Assembly: GCA_029245865.1 (NCBI GenBank)
Contig: JAQWOM010000056.1
Span: 1-64,000 of the forward strand
Direction of reading: 5' to 3'
DNA from: Planctomycetota bacterium
GTDB lineage: Bacteria; Planctomycetota; B15-G4
DNA: 64,000 nucleotides
The position numbers were made by a program, and so were the translations under genes. This document shows, in pieces, positions 17,041 to 25,899 of the stretch. The notes under the pieces are model-generated. The model saw nothing but the letters and a program-made list of their open reading frames with translations, was not told where the DNA came from and ran no database searches. Every line of letters starts with the position of its first letter. The stretch's first letter is position 1.

Positions 17041-18062
17041 GGGCTGTCCTCGGGATCCGTCTGCGAAATATTGCCTAGTAAATTGGCGGGATGGCCGGCG
17101 GCCTGCTGGTACTGATCTAAGACCTCGTCAGCCAACTCGTAGGCGGATAGCTTACCGCCCTCGGCCAAGCGCTGGTGAAGCAGATCGCTAAGCCCACGAG
17201 CCTGCCAAACCTCATGCCGCAAGCGACCGTCCACGAGACGCCGAATCCGACGCTCCAAGTTGTCCTGCCGTCGCTCTGCTTGACGACCTGAATCACGCCG
17301 ATCTCGCACCATGCCGTCAATGGCCTCCGCGAGTTCGGGAACTCCTTGGCCGGTACTCGCCACAGCAGTCAGAATGGGCGGTTGCTGATCTTCAGGAATT
17401 TCGCGTAACTCGAGGACGTCGAACAGCTCTTGCACGAGGCGGTCGACCCCGGGCATATCGGCCTTGTTGACCACATAGATATCTGCGACTTCCATCAGAC
17501 CGGCTTTCATCGCCTGAATCGTATCTCCACCGCCAGGATGCAGCACCACAAGCGTGAGATCGCAACTACGAGCGATATCCACCTCGCTCTGCCCAACCCC
17601 GACTGTCTCAACCATGATCGAGTGACAACCAAAGAGATCGAGCACATCCGCCAGATCATCCGTCGCACGAGCCAGCCCGCCAAAAACTCCTCGCGTAGCC
17701 ATCGAGCGAATGAAAACCCCGGGGTCGAGCACGAGGCGCGACATACGCACTCGGTCACCGAGCAGCGCACCTCCGGTGAAGGGACTGGTTGGATCCACAG
17801 CCACCACGCCGATCTTTCGGTCGTCCGACTCGCGCCAGTGAGATGCGAGTCCTTCCACGAGAGTGCTCTTGCCAGCCCCCGGGGGCCCTGTAATACCGAT
17901 GCGCTGCGCAACTCCGAGTTCGTCACAAAAGGCACGGTGTTGCACAGCGAAGCGAGGGTCGTTGCGCTCCGCCCAGGTCATCAGTCGGGCACAGGCACGC
18001 TGGTCACCGCGCCGCAGCCGCACAACAAGTTCCTGTTCGTCCAAAGATGCCAACTCTGTCAT
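17037..18062 (-). CDS. meaB: MeaB/ArgK-type G-protein chaperone of the B12 mutase
   Basis: This 341-residue P-loop GTPase protects and reloads adenosylcobalamin mutases. Walker A is GITGPPGAGKSTLVEGL; the MeaB switch regions are visible in VAVDPTSPFTGGALLGDRVRM and VETVGVGQSEVDI; NKAD in YVVNKADMPG gives guanine specificity. Its stop overlaps the mutase large subunit start by four bases, and its own start overlaps the upstream dehydrogenase stop by four, so it is translationally coupled to its client. Given the mutase's Phe/Gln signature it would act as the Icm-specific chaperone (called MeaI in systems with separate IcmA/IcmB). Confidence 0.93.
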   Translation of the reverse strand: MTELASLDEQELVVRLRRGDQRACARLMTWAERNDPRFAVQHRAFCDELGVAQRIGITGPPGAGKSTLVEGLASHWRESDDRKIGVVAVDPTSPFTGGALLGDRVRMSRLVLDPGVFIRSMATRGVFGGLARATDDLADVLDLFGCHSIMVETVGVGQSEVDIARSCDLTLVVLHPGGGDTIQAMKAGLMEVADIYVVNKADMPGVDRLVQELFDVLELREIPEDQQPPILTAVASTGQGVPELAEAIDGMVRDRRDSGRQAERRQDNLERRIRRLVDGRLRHEVWQARGLSDLLHQRLAEGGKLSAYELADEVLDQYQQAAGHPANLLGNISQTDPEDSP

Positions 18063-19186
18063 CTCCCCATGAGCTCACGGGCAATGACGATGCGCTGCAC
18101 CTCGGTTGTCCCTTCGTAAATTTCCGTAATGCGCGCATCACGGAAGTAGCGTGCTACAGGGAATTCAGTTGTGTAGCCAGCGCCTCCGTGTATTTGCACG
18201 GCTTCGTCTGCCGCACGATTCGCAAGTTGCGAACAGATCAACTTTGCCTGCGCTGCTTCCCGTGTATGCGGATCGCCGCGATCGCGCAGCCACGCGGCCT
18301 TGCGCGCCATCAACCGTGCTGCATCAAGATTCGACGCAATCTCCGCAATCTTCCATTGCACAGCCTGGAAGGCTTTCAGTGGGCGCCCGAACTGCTCACG
18401 CTCATGGGCGTACTTGATCGAAGCATCAAGGCTGGCTTGCGCAATCCCAAGACTCTGAGCGCAAATGCCGATGCGCCCTCCATCCAAGGTGGAGAACGCG
18501 ATCTTCAAGCCCTCGCCCGGAGAGCCGAGCACACTTTCAGCGGGCACACGAACGTTGTCGAGAATGACCTCAACCGTGGAACTACTCCGAATGCCCAGCT
18601 TTTCCTCAACCTTGCCCACACCGAAGCCTGGGGACTTTGACTCCACGAGAAATGCTGTGATGCCTTCTTCTGCTCTGGCAAACACGATCATCAAGTCCGC
18701 GTGATCTCCGCTCGTGATCCACAGCTTCGTTCCATTGAGGAGCCATGCATCACCGTCGCGGGTCGCCTTGCAACTGAGCGCAGCGGCATCGGAACCCGCT
18801 TCCGCCTCCGACAAAGCGTAAGCCCCCAGGTATTCACCTGAAGCGAGTCGCGGCAACCACATCTTCTTCTGGGACTCGGTCCCGAACTTCACAATCGGAC
18901 CAGAGGCGAGGCTGTTATGCACACTCAGCGTGACGCCCGTCGAGGCGCAAGCCCGACTGACTTCTTCAATGACGAGAATCGTGCTCAGAATACCGAGCTC
19001 GCTTCCACCGTACTCCTCCGGCACCAACATCCCGGCAAACCCGAGTTCAGCCGCCTTCTTGAACTCCTCGAGGGGGAAACGGTGTTCGCGATCACGCGCA
19101 GCCGCCGTAGGAGCGACCACCTGATCCGCGAAATCGCGGGCCATTTGGCGAATGAGCTGCTGTTCCTCGGTGAGTTCGAAATCCAT
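18059..19186 (-). CDS. Acyl-CoA dehydrogenase
   Basis: A 375-residue acyl-CoA dehydrogenase related to, but distinct from, the one at 13389-14546. It shows ALSEAEAGSDAAALSCKA, LNGTKLWITSGDHADLMIV, REQFGRPLKAFQAVQWKIAE, IHGGAGYTTEFPVARYFRDAR and the catalytic motif IYEGTTEVQRIVIA. The start is MDFELTEEQQLIRQMARDFA. It is coupled to the MeaB-type gene by a four-base overlap. Two dehydrogenases in one operon suggest two chain-length or branching preferences, for example one for butyryl-CoA and the other for isobutyryl-CoA or 2-methylbutyryl-CoA from branched amino acids. Electrons would go to ETF. Confidence 0.92.
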   Translation of the reverse strand: MDFELTEEQQLIRQMARDFADQVVAPTAAARDREHRFPLEEFKKAAELGFAGMLVPEEYGGSELGILSTILVIEEVSRACASTGVTLSVHNSLASGPIVKFGTESQKKMWLPRLASGEYLGAYALSEAEAGSDAAALSCKATRDGDAWLLNGTKLWITSGDHADLMIVFARAEEGITAFLVESKSPGFGVGKVEEKLGIRSSSTVEVILDNVRVPAESVLGSPGEGLKIAFSTLDGGRIGICAQSLGIAQASLDASIKYAHEREQFGRPLKAFQAVQWKIAEIASNLDAARLMARKAAWLRDRGDPHTREAAQAKLICSQLANRAADEAVQIHGGAGYTTEFPVARYFRDARITEIYEGTTEVQRIVIARELMGR

Positions 19187-19290
19187 GACTTCTCGTCAGA
19201 CGTCTTGTCGTCGGGTGCTGCTTCTTAGATAGCGCGTCCTTCGGTCACTCGGCAGAGCAACATCCCTGAGCACGCGTTGAGTTCCAGTCA

Positions 19291-20142
19291 TCAGGAGTAT
19301 TCGTAGAAACCGCGGCCTGTTTTTCGGCCGAGGTGCCCGGCAACAACCATCTTCCGCAAGAGCGGACACGGCCGGTATTTGCTGTCGCCAAGATCGCGGT
19401 GCAGAACTTCCATGATACTCAAGCACACATCGAGGCCGATCAGGTCCGCCAGAGCCAGAGGCCCCATGGGGTGAGCCATTCCGAGCTTCATGATCTCGTC
19501 GATCGATTCGCGTGTCGCCACGCCCTCCATCAAGCAGGTCACGGCTTCGTTGATCATGGGCATTAAAATGCGGTTGCTCACAAACCCAGGAAAGTCGTTC
19601 GCAGGCACCGCGACTTTGCCAAGTTGCTCCGACAGTTCGTTGACCGCTGCCGTGGTCTCGTCGTCCGTGTCGAGTCCACGGACAACTTCCACCAACTTCA
19701 TGACCGGAACGGGGTTCATGAAATGCATGCCGATCACTTTCTGGGGGCGTTTCGTCGCCGCAGCCAGCAAGGTGATCGAGATCGACGACGTATTCGACGC
19801 CAGGATGGCGCTGTCGGGTGCGATGCGGTCGAGATCAGCGAAGATCTTGGTCTTCACCTGAACGTTCTCACTGACAGCCTCTACAGCCAGGTCGATATCC
19901 GAGCACTCTTCAAGCGAGGTACCGGTCTGAATCCGGCCAAGAATATCGGCTACGTCGGAAGCCGCGATTCTCTCTTTCTTCACCATTCGCGCCAGACTCT
20001 TCTCGATGCCCGCCATGGCCCGAACCAAGACGGCCTCGTCCAGGTCGAGAAGCCGGACGTTCTTACCCGAGGTCGCACAGACCTGAGCGATGCCATTCCC
20101 CATGGTCCCGCAGCCGATCACAGCAATGTTTTGGATTCCCAT
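19291..20142 (-). CDS. hbd: 3-hydroxybutyryl-CoA dehydrogenase
   Basis: The 283-residue NAD(P)-dependent enzyme converts 3-hydroxyacyl-CoA to 3-oxoacyl-CoA. The Rossmann loop is [18 protein letters not shown]; the catalytic region has [17 protein letters not shown] (active His) and [16 protein letters not shown]; the C-terminal domain contains [19 protein letters not shown]. The ATG at 20142 has GGAGG about ten bases upstream; the upstream in-frame GTG would overlap the thiolase gene and add a Trp/Arg-rich lead. Size and domain order fit bacterial short-chain Hbd (PaaH/FadB2). Only two bases separate it from the thiolase stop; 104 bases separate it from the dehydrogenase below. Confidence 0.93.
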   Translation of the reverse strand: MGIQNIAVIGCGTMGNGIAQVCATSGKNVRLLDLDEAVLVRAMAGIEKSLARMVKKERIAASDVADILGRIQTGTSLEECSDIDLAVEAVSENVQVKTKIFADLDRIAPDSAILASNTSSISITLLAAATKRPQKVIGMHFMNPVPVMKLVEVVRGLDTDDETTAAVNELSEQLGKVAVPANDFPGFVSNRILMPMINEAVTCLMEGVATRESIDEIMKLGMAHPMGPLALADLIGLDVCLSIMEVLHRDLGDSKYRPCPLLRKMVVAGHLGRKTGRGFYEYS

Positions 20143-20144
20143 GA

Positions 20145-21326
20145 TCAGAGGACCTCCACGCTCATGGCGACGGCACCGCCACCACCAAGGCACAGCGTCG
20201 CCATGCCTGTTTTTAGACCACGGTTCTTCAACGCCCAGATAAGCGTCGTGAGCACACGCGTGCCGGAGGCACCAATCGGATGGCCGAGAGCGACTCCCCC
20301 GCCATTCACATTGAAACGCTCGGAATCAACGCCCCAGAGCCCGCTCACAGCAACGCACTGACTGGAAAAGGCCTCGTTCAACTCGACCAGGTCGTAGCTT
20401 TGCACCTCTGTGCCCGTCTTGGCAGTGAGGTTCTTCACCGCCTCCATGGGTGCCATCATGACCCACTTGGGATCTGTCCCCCCCGAAGCGTATCCCGTGA
20501 TCTTGGCAAGAGGCTTGCACCCCAACTCTTCCGCCTTCTCGGCACTCATCACGATCGTGGCGGCGGCGCCATCATTGATGCTGCTGGCATTCCCGGCCGT
20601 CACGGACCCAGCCTTGTCAAAGGCAGGGCGCATCTTGCCCAGATCCGCGGCGGTGATGCCATCGCGAGGACCTTCGTCAGTCTCGAACTGCCACGGGTCA
20701 CCACGACGCGGCTTGATTTCAACAGGTGCAATCTCGTCCTTGAAGGCACCCGCCTGAGTGGCAGCCACCGCTCGCCGATGACTTTCAGCTGCGAACTCGT
20801 CCTGCTGCTCCCGCGTCACATTGTATTCTTGGCAAACAGCTTCGCCCGTCATACCCATGTGCATGTCGTAGTACGGGTCCCAGAGGCCGTCATGAATCAT
20901 GCTGTCGACAATCTGTGCATTGCCCAATCGCATACCATCCCGGGCTTTCGGAATGTAGTAAGGCGCCTTTGACATGCATTCCATTCCGCCTGCGAGGACG
21001 ACCTGTGCATCCCCGCACTTAATGGCCTGCGCGGCGAGCATCACGGCCTTGAGGCCCGAACCGCAGACCTTGTTCACGGTCAGCGCAGACGTGTGATCGG
21101 GCACACCGACGGCCCGCGAAACCTGACGCGCAGGGGCCTGCCCAAGGCCACATCCCAGCACATTGCCCATGATCGTCTCCTCCACCGCCTCGGGCGAGAT
21201 GCCCGCTCGTTCGATGGCGGCCTTGGCCGCCACAGCACCTAGTTCCGGTGCAGTGAAGCCTGAAAGAGTGCCTTGAAACTTGCCGATCGGGGTACGTACG
21301 GCGCTCACGAGGACAACATCGGTCAT
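20145..21326 (-). CDS. Acetyl-CoA acetyltransferase (thiolase)
   Basis: The 393-residue thiolase catalyses acetoacetyl-CoA plus CoA to two acetyl-CoA, or the reverse. The acyl-binding Cys is in [16 protein letters not shown], the first His is in [21 protein letters not shown] and the second Cys is in [14 protein letters not shown]. Length and motif spacing are those of biosynthetic-type thiolases (AtoB/PhaA), which also run in degradation. It is the first gene of the tight acyl-CoA cluster: 143 bases separate it from the metallophosphoesterase gene upstream, and this gap is the likely place for the cluster promoter. Confidence 0.94.
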   Translation of the reverse strand: MTDVVLVSAVRTPIGKFQGTLSGFTAPELGAVAAKAAIERAGISPEAVEETIMGNVLGCGLGQAPARQVSRAVGVPDHTSALTVNKVCGSGLKAVMLAAQAIKCGDAQVVLAGGMECMSKAPYYIPKARDGMRLGNAQIVDSMIHDGLWDPYYDMHMGMTGEAVCQEYNVTREQQDEFAAESHRRAVAATQAGAFKDEIAPVEIKPRRGDPWQFETDEGPRDGITAADLGKMRPAFDKAGSVTAGNASSINDGAAATIVMSAEKAEELGCKPLAKITGYASGGTDPKWVMMAPMEAVKNLTAKTGTEVQSYDLVELNEAFSSQCVAVSGLWGVDSERFNVNGGGVALGHPIGASGTRVLTTLIWALKNRGLKTGMATLCLGGGGAVAMSVEVL

Positions 21327-21469
21327 GGGGACATCCGATCTTGGGGGACGTGGCAGCCAGAGAGCCCCTGGAGACGCTCAACGCGACTCCCGTAAAGGAC
21401 TCTTGGCAGCCCTGCAAAAGACGTGTGAGTGTATCGGAAACGCCCAACTCGGAGAAAGCCGGGAGCCGC

Positions 21470-22348
21470 CTACCTCGTGGGGCGCAAGGTCAGGCAACTC
21501 ACCTGGGGGCGGGCCCCGATCCTCACGGGCAGTACAAGGACTCCGAGACCTCGATTCACGTGCATCAGCCCCCGCCTCCCGGGCAACGGGCGAGTTCCGT
21601 CCAGGTGCTCGGGCAGCCAGCGACTCCAAACGCGCCAAGCCCCCGGCACCCGCACTTGGCCCCCATGGGTATGACCACTCAGCACGAGGTCAAAAACCCC
21701 CTTCGGCAAGCGCGACGAGACATCGGGGTGGTGACAGAGCAGCACGGTCGCCCCATCCTGATCCGCCCTGTCCTTGAGGGCGGCCTCCAGGTCCACCTTC
21801 CGGCCCTCCTCGATGTCCTCGAGCCCCACCAGTCGCAACACCGCACCGCGATGCGCCAGAGCCACCGAGGCATTGCGCAGAACAGTCACCCCCTGCCGCC
21901 GAAGTGCAGCAACAAGCTCGCCCTCGCGCCGCTCGTGATAGTCATGGTTTCCGAAGACCGCAAACTTCCCCAGTGCTGCCGGCATCTCCATGAAAACAGA
22001 ACCGAGTTCGTGCATGTCGTCGGCACTCTTGGTGATGAAGTCCCCCGTGATCACCAGCACATCTGGACGGCTTGCCCGCACCAGATCCAGAACACCGTCG
22101 AGGCTCTTTCGATCGAGGAAGGGACCTGCATGCAGGTCACTGATCTGAACCACGCGCAAGCCATCCAAGCCCGGAGGCAAGTTCGCCACCGGAACATCCT
22201 CCTCGGTCAACTCGAGACCGCCGTGAGACAAGTAATGGCGGTAGGCGCGCTTTCCTGGCCAGACCACAGACCCCAGCCAACGCAGGAGTCCAAACAATCG
22301 AATCGCAACGAGGGGAAACCGCCGTGGCGGTTTGCTGATGTGGCTCAC
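21470..22348 (-). CDS. YaeI-type metallophosphoesterase
   Basis: A calcineurin-like phosphoesterase of 292 residues. The five metal-site blocks are clear: VQISDLHAG, VITGDFIT, VFGNHDYHERR, VLLCHHPD and LVLSGHTHGGQVRVP. The N-terminal 30 residues are basic and hydrophobic (PLVAIRLFGLLRWLGSVVWPG), typical of YaeI-like enzymes that sit at the membrane and are thought to act on phosphodiesters such as lipid intermediates. It starts two bases after the sugar isomerase-like gene ends, so both are co-translated. Substrate not established. Confidence 0.87.
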   Translation of the reverse strand: MSHISKPPRRFPLVAIRLFGLLRWLGSVVWPGKRAYRHYLSHGGLELTEEDVPVANLPPGLDGLRVVQISDLHAGPFLDRKSLDGVLDLVRASRPDVLVITGDFITKSADDMHELGSVFMEMPAALGKFAVFGNHDYHERREGELVAALRRQGVTVLRNASVALAHRGAVLRLVGLEDIEEGRKVDLEAALKDRADQDGATVLLCHHPDVSSRLPKGVFDLVLSGHTHGGQVRVPGAWRVWSRWLPEHLDGTRPLPGRRGLMHVNRGLGVLVLPVRIGARPQVSCLTLRPTR

Positions 22349-22350
22349 GA

Positions 22351-22896
22351 CTATTCGAGATTCGTGTGGCGTGCACCTAGATCAGATTCGGTCGCACCGA
22401 GCGCCCCGAGAAGATCCACCACCACGAGATCCAGAAACGCCAGGGCCGTCACTTCGAAAAGAGTGCCGAGCGGGTAGGCGCTGGCTCCCTGCGGAGCACC
22501 CAGTTCGACGACCACATCTGACGCTTTCGGATCACGTGCGGGCTTGCGAGTCACAAGCAACACATCAGCGGCTCCACGCCTTGCCGTGTGCATGAGGCTC
22601 AGCACGGTGGGAGTTGTTCCACTTCCGGTCACGGCCACAAGCACATCACCCTTCCCCAGCCGTGGAACTGTTGTGTCACTGAGATCCCATGCAGCCAAGC
22701 CCATCTGGCCAAGGCGACGGGCAAAAGCTGCGGCCATCATGCCTGACCTGCCACGGCCTGCCGCCACGATGTGACGAGCGTCGAGCAGGCGCTGGACGAA
22801 GGCTGCCTGCACCTCGATGCCGACGGATTCCACCCCGATACGAATCGCATCTGTGTACTCCGTGACGCGAAGACTTCGACTCAGAATAGGTTCCAC
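22351..22896 (-). CDS. SIS-domain protein, 6-phospho-3-hexuloisomerase-like
   Basis: The 181-residue protein is a single SIS (sugar isomerase) domain. Typical elements are IVAAGRGRSGMMAAAFARRLGQMG (phosphosugar loop), DVLVAVTGSGTTPTVLSLM and FEVTALAFLDLVVVDL; the C-terminal ESDLGARHTNLE is very close to the end of 6-phospho-3-hexuloisomerases (PHI), which convert hexulose 6-phosphate to fructose 6-phosphate in the ribulose monophosphate route. The partner hexulose-phosphate synthase is not in the window, so either it lies elsewhere or the enzyme acts on another phosphosugar. The GTG start at 22896 overlaps the flavoprotein gene by 16 bases. Confidence 0.78.
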   Translation of the reverse strand: MEPILSRSLRVTEYTDAIRIGVESVGIEVQAAFVQRLLDARHIVAAGRGRSGMMAAAFARRLGQMGLAAWDLSDTTVPRLGKGDVLVAVTGSGTTPTVLSLMHTARRGAADVLLVTRKPARDPKASDVVVELGAPQGASAYPLGTLFEVTALAFLDLVVVDLLGALGATESDLGARHTNLE

Positions 22897-23771
22897 TGCA
22901 ACCGCGCCTCATCGAAAAGCGTGCCTTCACGACACGCAAGCTCATAGGTATAGCCTTCAGGGTCAGAAGGATCGCCGACACCCACCGCGCAACCGTTGCA
23001 CACCGCGTAACCGCAACCCATAACCGTCTCAAGAGATGCACGGCAAGGCACGCCCGCACGACTTGCGACACCACCAACCGCCTCCATCATTCCATCCGGC
23101 CCACAGGTCAACACGCTCGAAAACTCTCCACGAGCCAAGACGGCTTCCAGTCGAGTGTCGACTCGCCCTCGAGTTCCGCGACTTCCATCTTCGGTGCACA
23201 GGTCCACTGTACAGCCTGTCGCCTCTAACCGATCGGCGACACTCAATCGCTCGGCATCACGCGCACCGAAGATCACCGTAAGCGAGGCCAGGCGAGGATT
23301 GTCCGTCGCTTGCCAACGCTCGGCAGCAAACAAAAATGGCGCAATGCCATACCCCCCGGCCACGCAGGCGAGAGGGCCCTCCGGCAAGCCTTCTTCCAGT
23401 CCGTGCCCCATGGGACCAACCACCTGGCAAACGTCTCCCTCGGTCAACGCACACAGCGAGCCAGTCGCCCGCCCTACGGGCATGATCAGAAAAGAGAGCC
23501 GAGGACCCTCTGCCGTTTCTCGCGCTCCCAAGAGGCTGAAGGGCCGCGGAAGCAACGGAAACCCCGGATCGTCATGGCTCAGCATCACGAACTGGCCGGG
23601 AACAGGCAGGGTCGGGGCCGACTCCGGCTCCATCTCCAGCACGTGGCAACCACCCTGGACACGCACATTGGAGGTTATCCGGGCAGCACTGCTGAACATG
23701 CGTGGCACTGCCCGGCCAGGGCCCGTCTCTGTTTGTGTGGTAGTGGAAGGCATCGCAGCGGATCCTATCAT
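22881..23771 (-). CDS. PyrK-like FAD/[2Fe-2S] electron transfer protein
   Basis: A 296-residue ferredoxin-reductase-type protein. It shows a FAD-binding barrel (LLPRPFSLLGA), an NAD-binding half (ACVAGGYGIAPFLFAAERW, TVIFGARDAERL, LTCGPDGMMEAV) and a C-terminal cluster CGYAVCNGCAVG with a later Cys in LACREG, as in PyrK, the electron transfer subunit of class 1B dihydroorotate dehydrogenase. No pyrD is in the window and its downstream partners are a PHI-like isomerase and a phosphoesterase. It may therefore serve pyrimidine synthesis with a distant PyrD or another flavoenzyme. The ATG at 23771 is used here; a second in-frame ATG lies at 23753. Confidence 0.82.
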   Translation of the reverse strand: MIGSAAMPSTTTQTETGPGRAVPRMFSSAARITSNVRVQGGCHVLEMEPESAPTLPVPGQFVMLSHDDPGFPLLPRPFSLLGARETAEGPRLSFLIMPVGRATGSLCALTEGDVCQVVGPMGHGLEEGLPEGPLACVAGGYGIAPFLFAAERWQATDNPRLASLTVIFGARDAERLSVADRLEATGCTVDLCTEDGSRGTRGRVDTRLEAVLARGEFSSVLTCGPDGMMEAVGGVASRAGVPCRASLETVMGCGYAVCNGCAVGVGDPSDPEGYTYELACREGTLFDEARLQWNLF

Positions 23772-23832
23772 CTACTGAACGCCTCCTTTCTCGTGCTCTT
23801 CAGGCCCCATGAATGCGTGATCACAAGTTCGC

Positions 23833-24282
23833 ATGACTGTCCTCGCCAGCGGCATTCTGCTCTACCGCCCAGCCAGCGCGGCCGATGAGCCCAGCCTCCT
23901 CTTGTTGCGCAATCGCGACAACGGTCAATGGGGTTTTCCCAAGGGCCGCCGTGAATCCGAAGATATCCACGAAGTGGCGACGGCGCTGCGCGAAGTGCGG
24001 GAAGAAACGGGCTATCAGGGCCTTGCGCTTCACCCCACTTTTCGGTGCTGTCTCAAGTATCCAACTCAAGACGGCTCGACGGAGAACGGGTGGAAACGCT
24101 CGGTGTACTTCTTGGCCCAAGCGCCCGCGACGGACCCCGTACTCTCAACGGAACATTCCGAGTTTGTGTGGGCAAGTTGGCAGCTTCTTTCTGAGCGCCT
24201 CATCTACGGACAACTGCGCGACATGGCCCACCATGCGCTGCAGATCGTCGCGCAGACCTCCCCCACCCGCAACGCCACTTGA
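23833..24282 (+). CDS. Nudix hydrolase (Ap4A hydrolase type)
   Basis: The 149-residue protein has the Nudix core WGFPKGRRESEDIHEVATALREVREETGY. The REVREETG half is canonical; by my count the part between the first Gly and REV is one residue longer than the standard box. The N-terminal SGILLYRP...LLLLRNRDNGQWGFPKG is typical of bis(5'-nucleosyl)-tetraphosphatases and related housekeeping Nudix enzymes, which cleave Ap4A or other nucleoside diphosphate derivatives. It is divergent from the PyrK-like gene (61 bases) and is followed after 22 bases by the membrane protein gene. Confidence 0.85.
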   Translation: MTVLASGILLYRPASAADEPSLLLLRNRDNGQWGFPKGRRESEDIHEVATALREVREETGYQGLALHPTFRCCLKYPTQDGSTENGWKRSVYFLAQAPATDPVLSTEHSEFVWASWQLLSERLIYGQLRDMAHHALQIVAQTSPTRNAT

Positions 24283-24304
24283 TCTCTAGCGGCCACTCTT
24301 TCCG

Positions 24305-25783
24305 GTGATCAGCGCACACACGGTCTTCCTTGTTTATCTCGCTGTCGCCATGGCATGGAACCTCCATGCCAGCAGTCGAAAGGAAGGCGAGACCCAACGC
24401 CCTCTATCGCAACGAGTGCTTGTTCCGCTGCTCGCCTTACTCACGGCAGTTCTCATTCGCGACCGATGGATCCCCAATGGCGAGGCATGGCTCACAACCG
24501 ACACGGTGCGCCACCTCTTCCCTCTCGCCTTTCTGGCGACCCTCATCCAGAACACTCATGTGATCGTGCACCGAGGTGCACGGCTCAGCGACATCCCACT
24601 GGTCTTGTTCAATGTTGGTGTGGGTGGTGCGGTGACCGTGGCAGACCTGTCCCTCTCTGGAGTCCCGCTAGGGCAGACCGCAGAGACACTGCTCTACGAC
24701 CACTCGGTCCTCCAACTGCTCCTGGGTTCACCCTTCGCCCAGAGTTGGACCCTGTCCTGGCACCTCCCCTTTCTCCTTCGACGCAGCGAACCGCGCTCGG
24801 TGCTGGATTACCTGGGAGGACTGCTGCCGGCGACACTCGCAGCTTTCGGGGCCGTCATTCTGGTGTCCTTTCACAGCTCAGCAGAACAGGTGCTGGCGAC
24901 CTTCGCCGACGAACCTCGCCAGTCTGTCGGCATACCTGCCAAGCTCGCCCTCGGCGTGACCGCACGGCCCGAGGGGCCACAGCAGCCTGGCGCTCCGGGA
25001 ACGCTCCGTTCCTGGGTGCTGCCGGCCGATCACGACGGCCAAAACCTTCCTCCTGACGATGGACGCCCCTTGGTACTCGAGCTACGGGCTCCCGACGCCT
25101 GGTCGATTTCGATGCCCGGGGACACCACGAACGACGCAACGCCCCACGCACTCCGAGAACAAGTCTTTCTGGAAGGGGCCGAGCGCCTGGCTCGAAAACT
25201 CCATCCCGCGGTTCTGCTTCCCTTCCCGGAGCCAGACGGCGAGGCCACCCGGATCTTCGGTGCATCCCAGACGCCTCAGCAATGGGCTGCACGCATACAA
25301 GAGGTGGCCGAGCGCCTGGCCACCGCAAGCCCACAAACCGCAATGGCCGTACGTCTCCGCGGGCATGGAGAGCGAAGTCGCGCTCTCTTCGAAGCGCTGG
25401 CTCCCTACGTGGCGATCATGGGCCCTCGGCTTGAACCCGGCGGAGACAATCGCGAGCACGTCGAACAGCGCGGAGCAGACCTGGCCGACACCGTCCTGGA
25501 AAGCTGGCGTGTGTGGCGCTCCGCGCTGGATGCACCGCCCCGCTGGTGGATCCTCGCGGCTGGGTGCTCTCCTCTCGCAGTGGGAGAACGAGCGCAACAG
25601 CGCTTTCTCGAAGGCTGCCTCGCACGTGCGGTCTCCGAACCAGAAGTCGAGGCGCTGCTCATGGACGGCCTGAGGGACCGCGGGCATACCCTCGGGCTGA
25701 TCCGCCCGGACGGCCAGCCACGCGAGGCGGGGCGCTGGGCCCTGCGCTTGCTCGACTCGCAAGGGGCTGCGCTCGGTCGCTAA
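24305..25783 (+). CDS. Membrane protein with large C-terminal soluble domain, unknown
   Basis: A 492-residue protein not assigned to a family. The first 185 residues contain about six hydrophobic segments (for example MISAHTVFLVYLAVAMAW, VLVPLLALLTAVLI, LFPLAFLATLIQ, IPLVLFNVGVGGAVTVADLSL, LLPATLAAFGAVILVSF). The remaining 300 residues are soluble; the order of hydrophobic strands and polar helices and the ending HTLGLIRPDGQPREAGRWALRLL recall the last strand and helix of TIM-barrel glycosidases, but no catalytic acid pair can be pointed to. It follows the Nudix gene closely and precedes argS by 116 bases. Confidence 0.6.
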   Translation: MISAHTVFLVYLAVAMAWNLHASSRKEGETQRPLSQRVLVPLLALLTAVLIRDRWIPNGEAWLTTDTVRHLFPLAFLATLIQNTHVIVHRGARLSDIPLVLFNVGVGGAVTVADLSLSGVPLGQTAETLLYDHSVLQLLLGSPFAQSWTLSWHLPFLLRRSEPRSVLDYLGGLLPATLAAFGAVILVSFHSSAEQVLATFADEPRQSVGIPAKLALGVTARPEGPQQPGAPGTLRSWVLPADHDGQNLPPDDGRPLVLELRAPDAWSISMPGDTTNDATPHALREQVFLEGAERLARKLHPAVLLPFPEPDGEATRIFGASQTPQQWAARIQEVAERLATASPQTAMAVRLRGHGERSRALFEALAPYVAIMGPRLEPGGDNREHVEQRGADLADTVLESWRVWRSALDAPPRWWILAAGCSPLAVGERAQQRFLEGCLARAVSEPEVEALLMDGLRDRGHTLGLIRPDGQPREAGRWALRLLDSQGAALGR

Positions 25784-25899
25784 CATGCGCCCTCATTGAC
25801 ACAAACGGCCCCGGACAATGTTTTCCCAACAGGATGCGGGGCTCGGTCGGCAAGGTTCCCTATTGTTGGCTTTCCTGCTTCTCCATCACTGAACCAACC

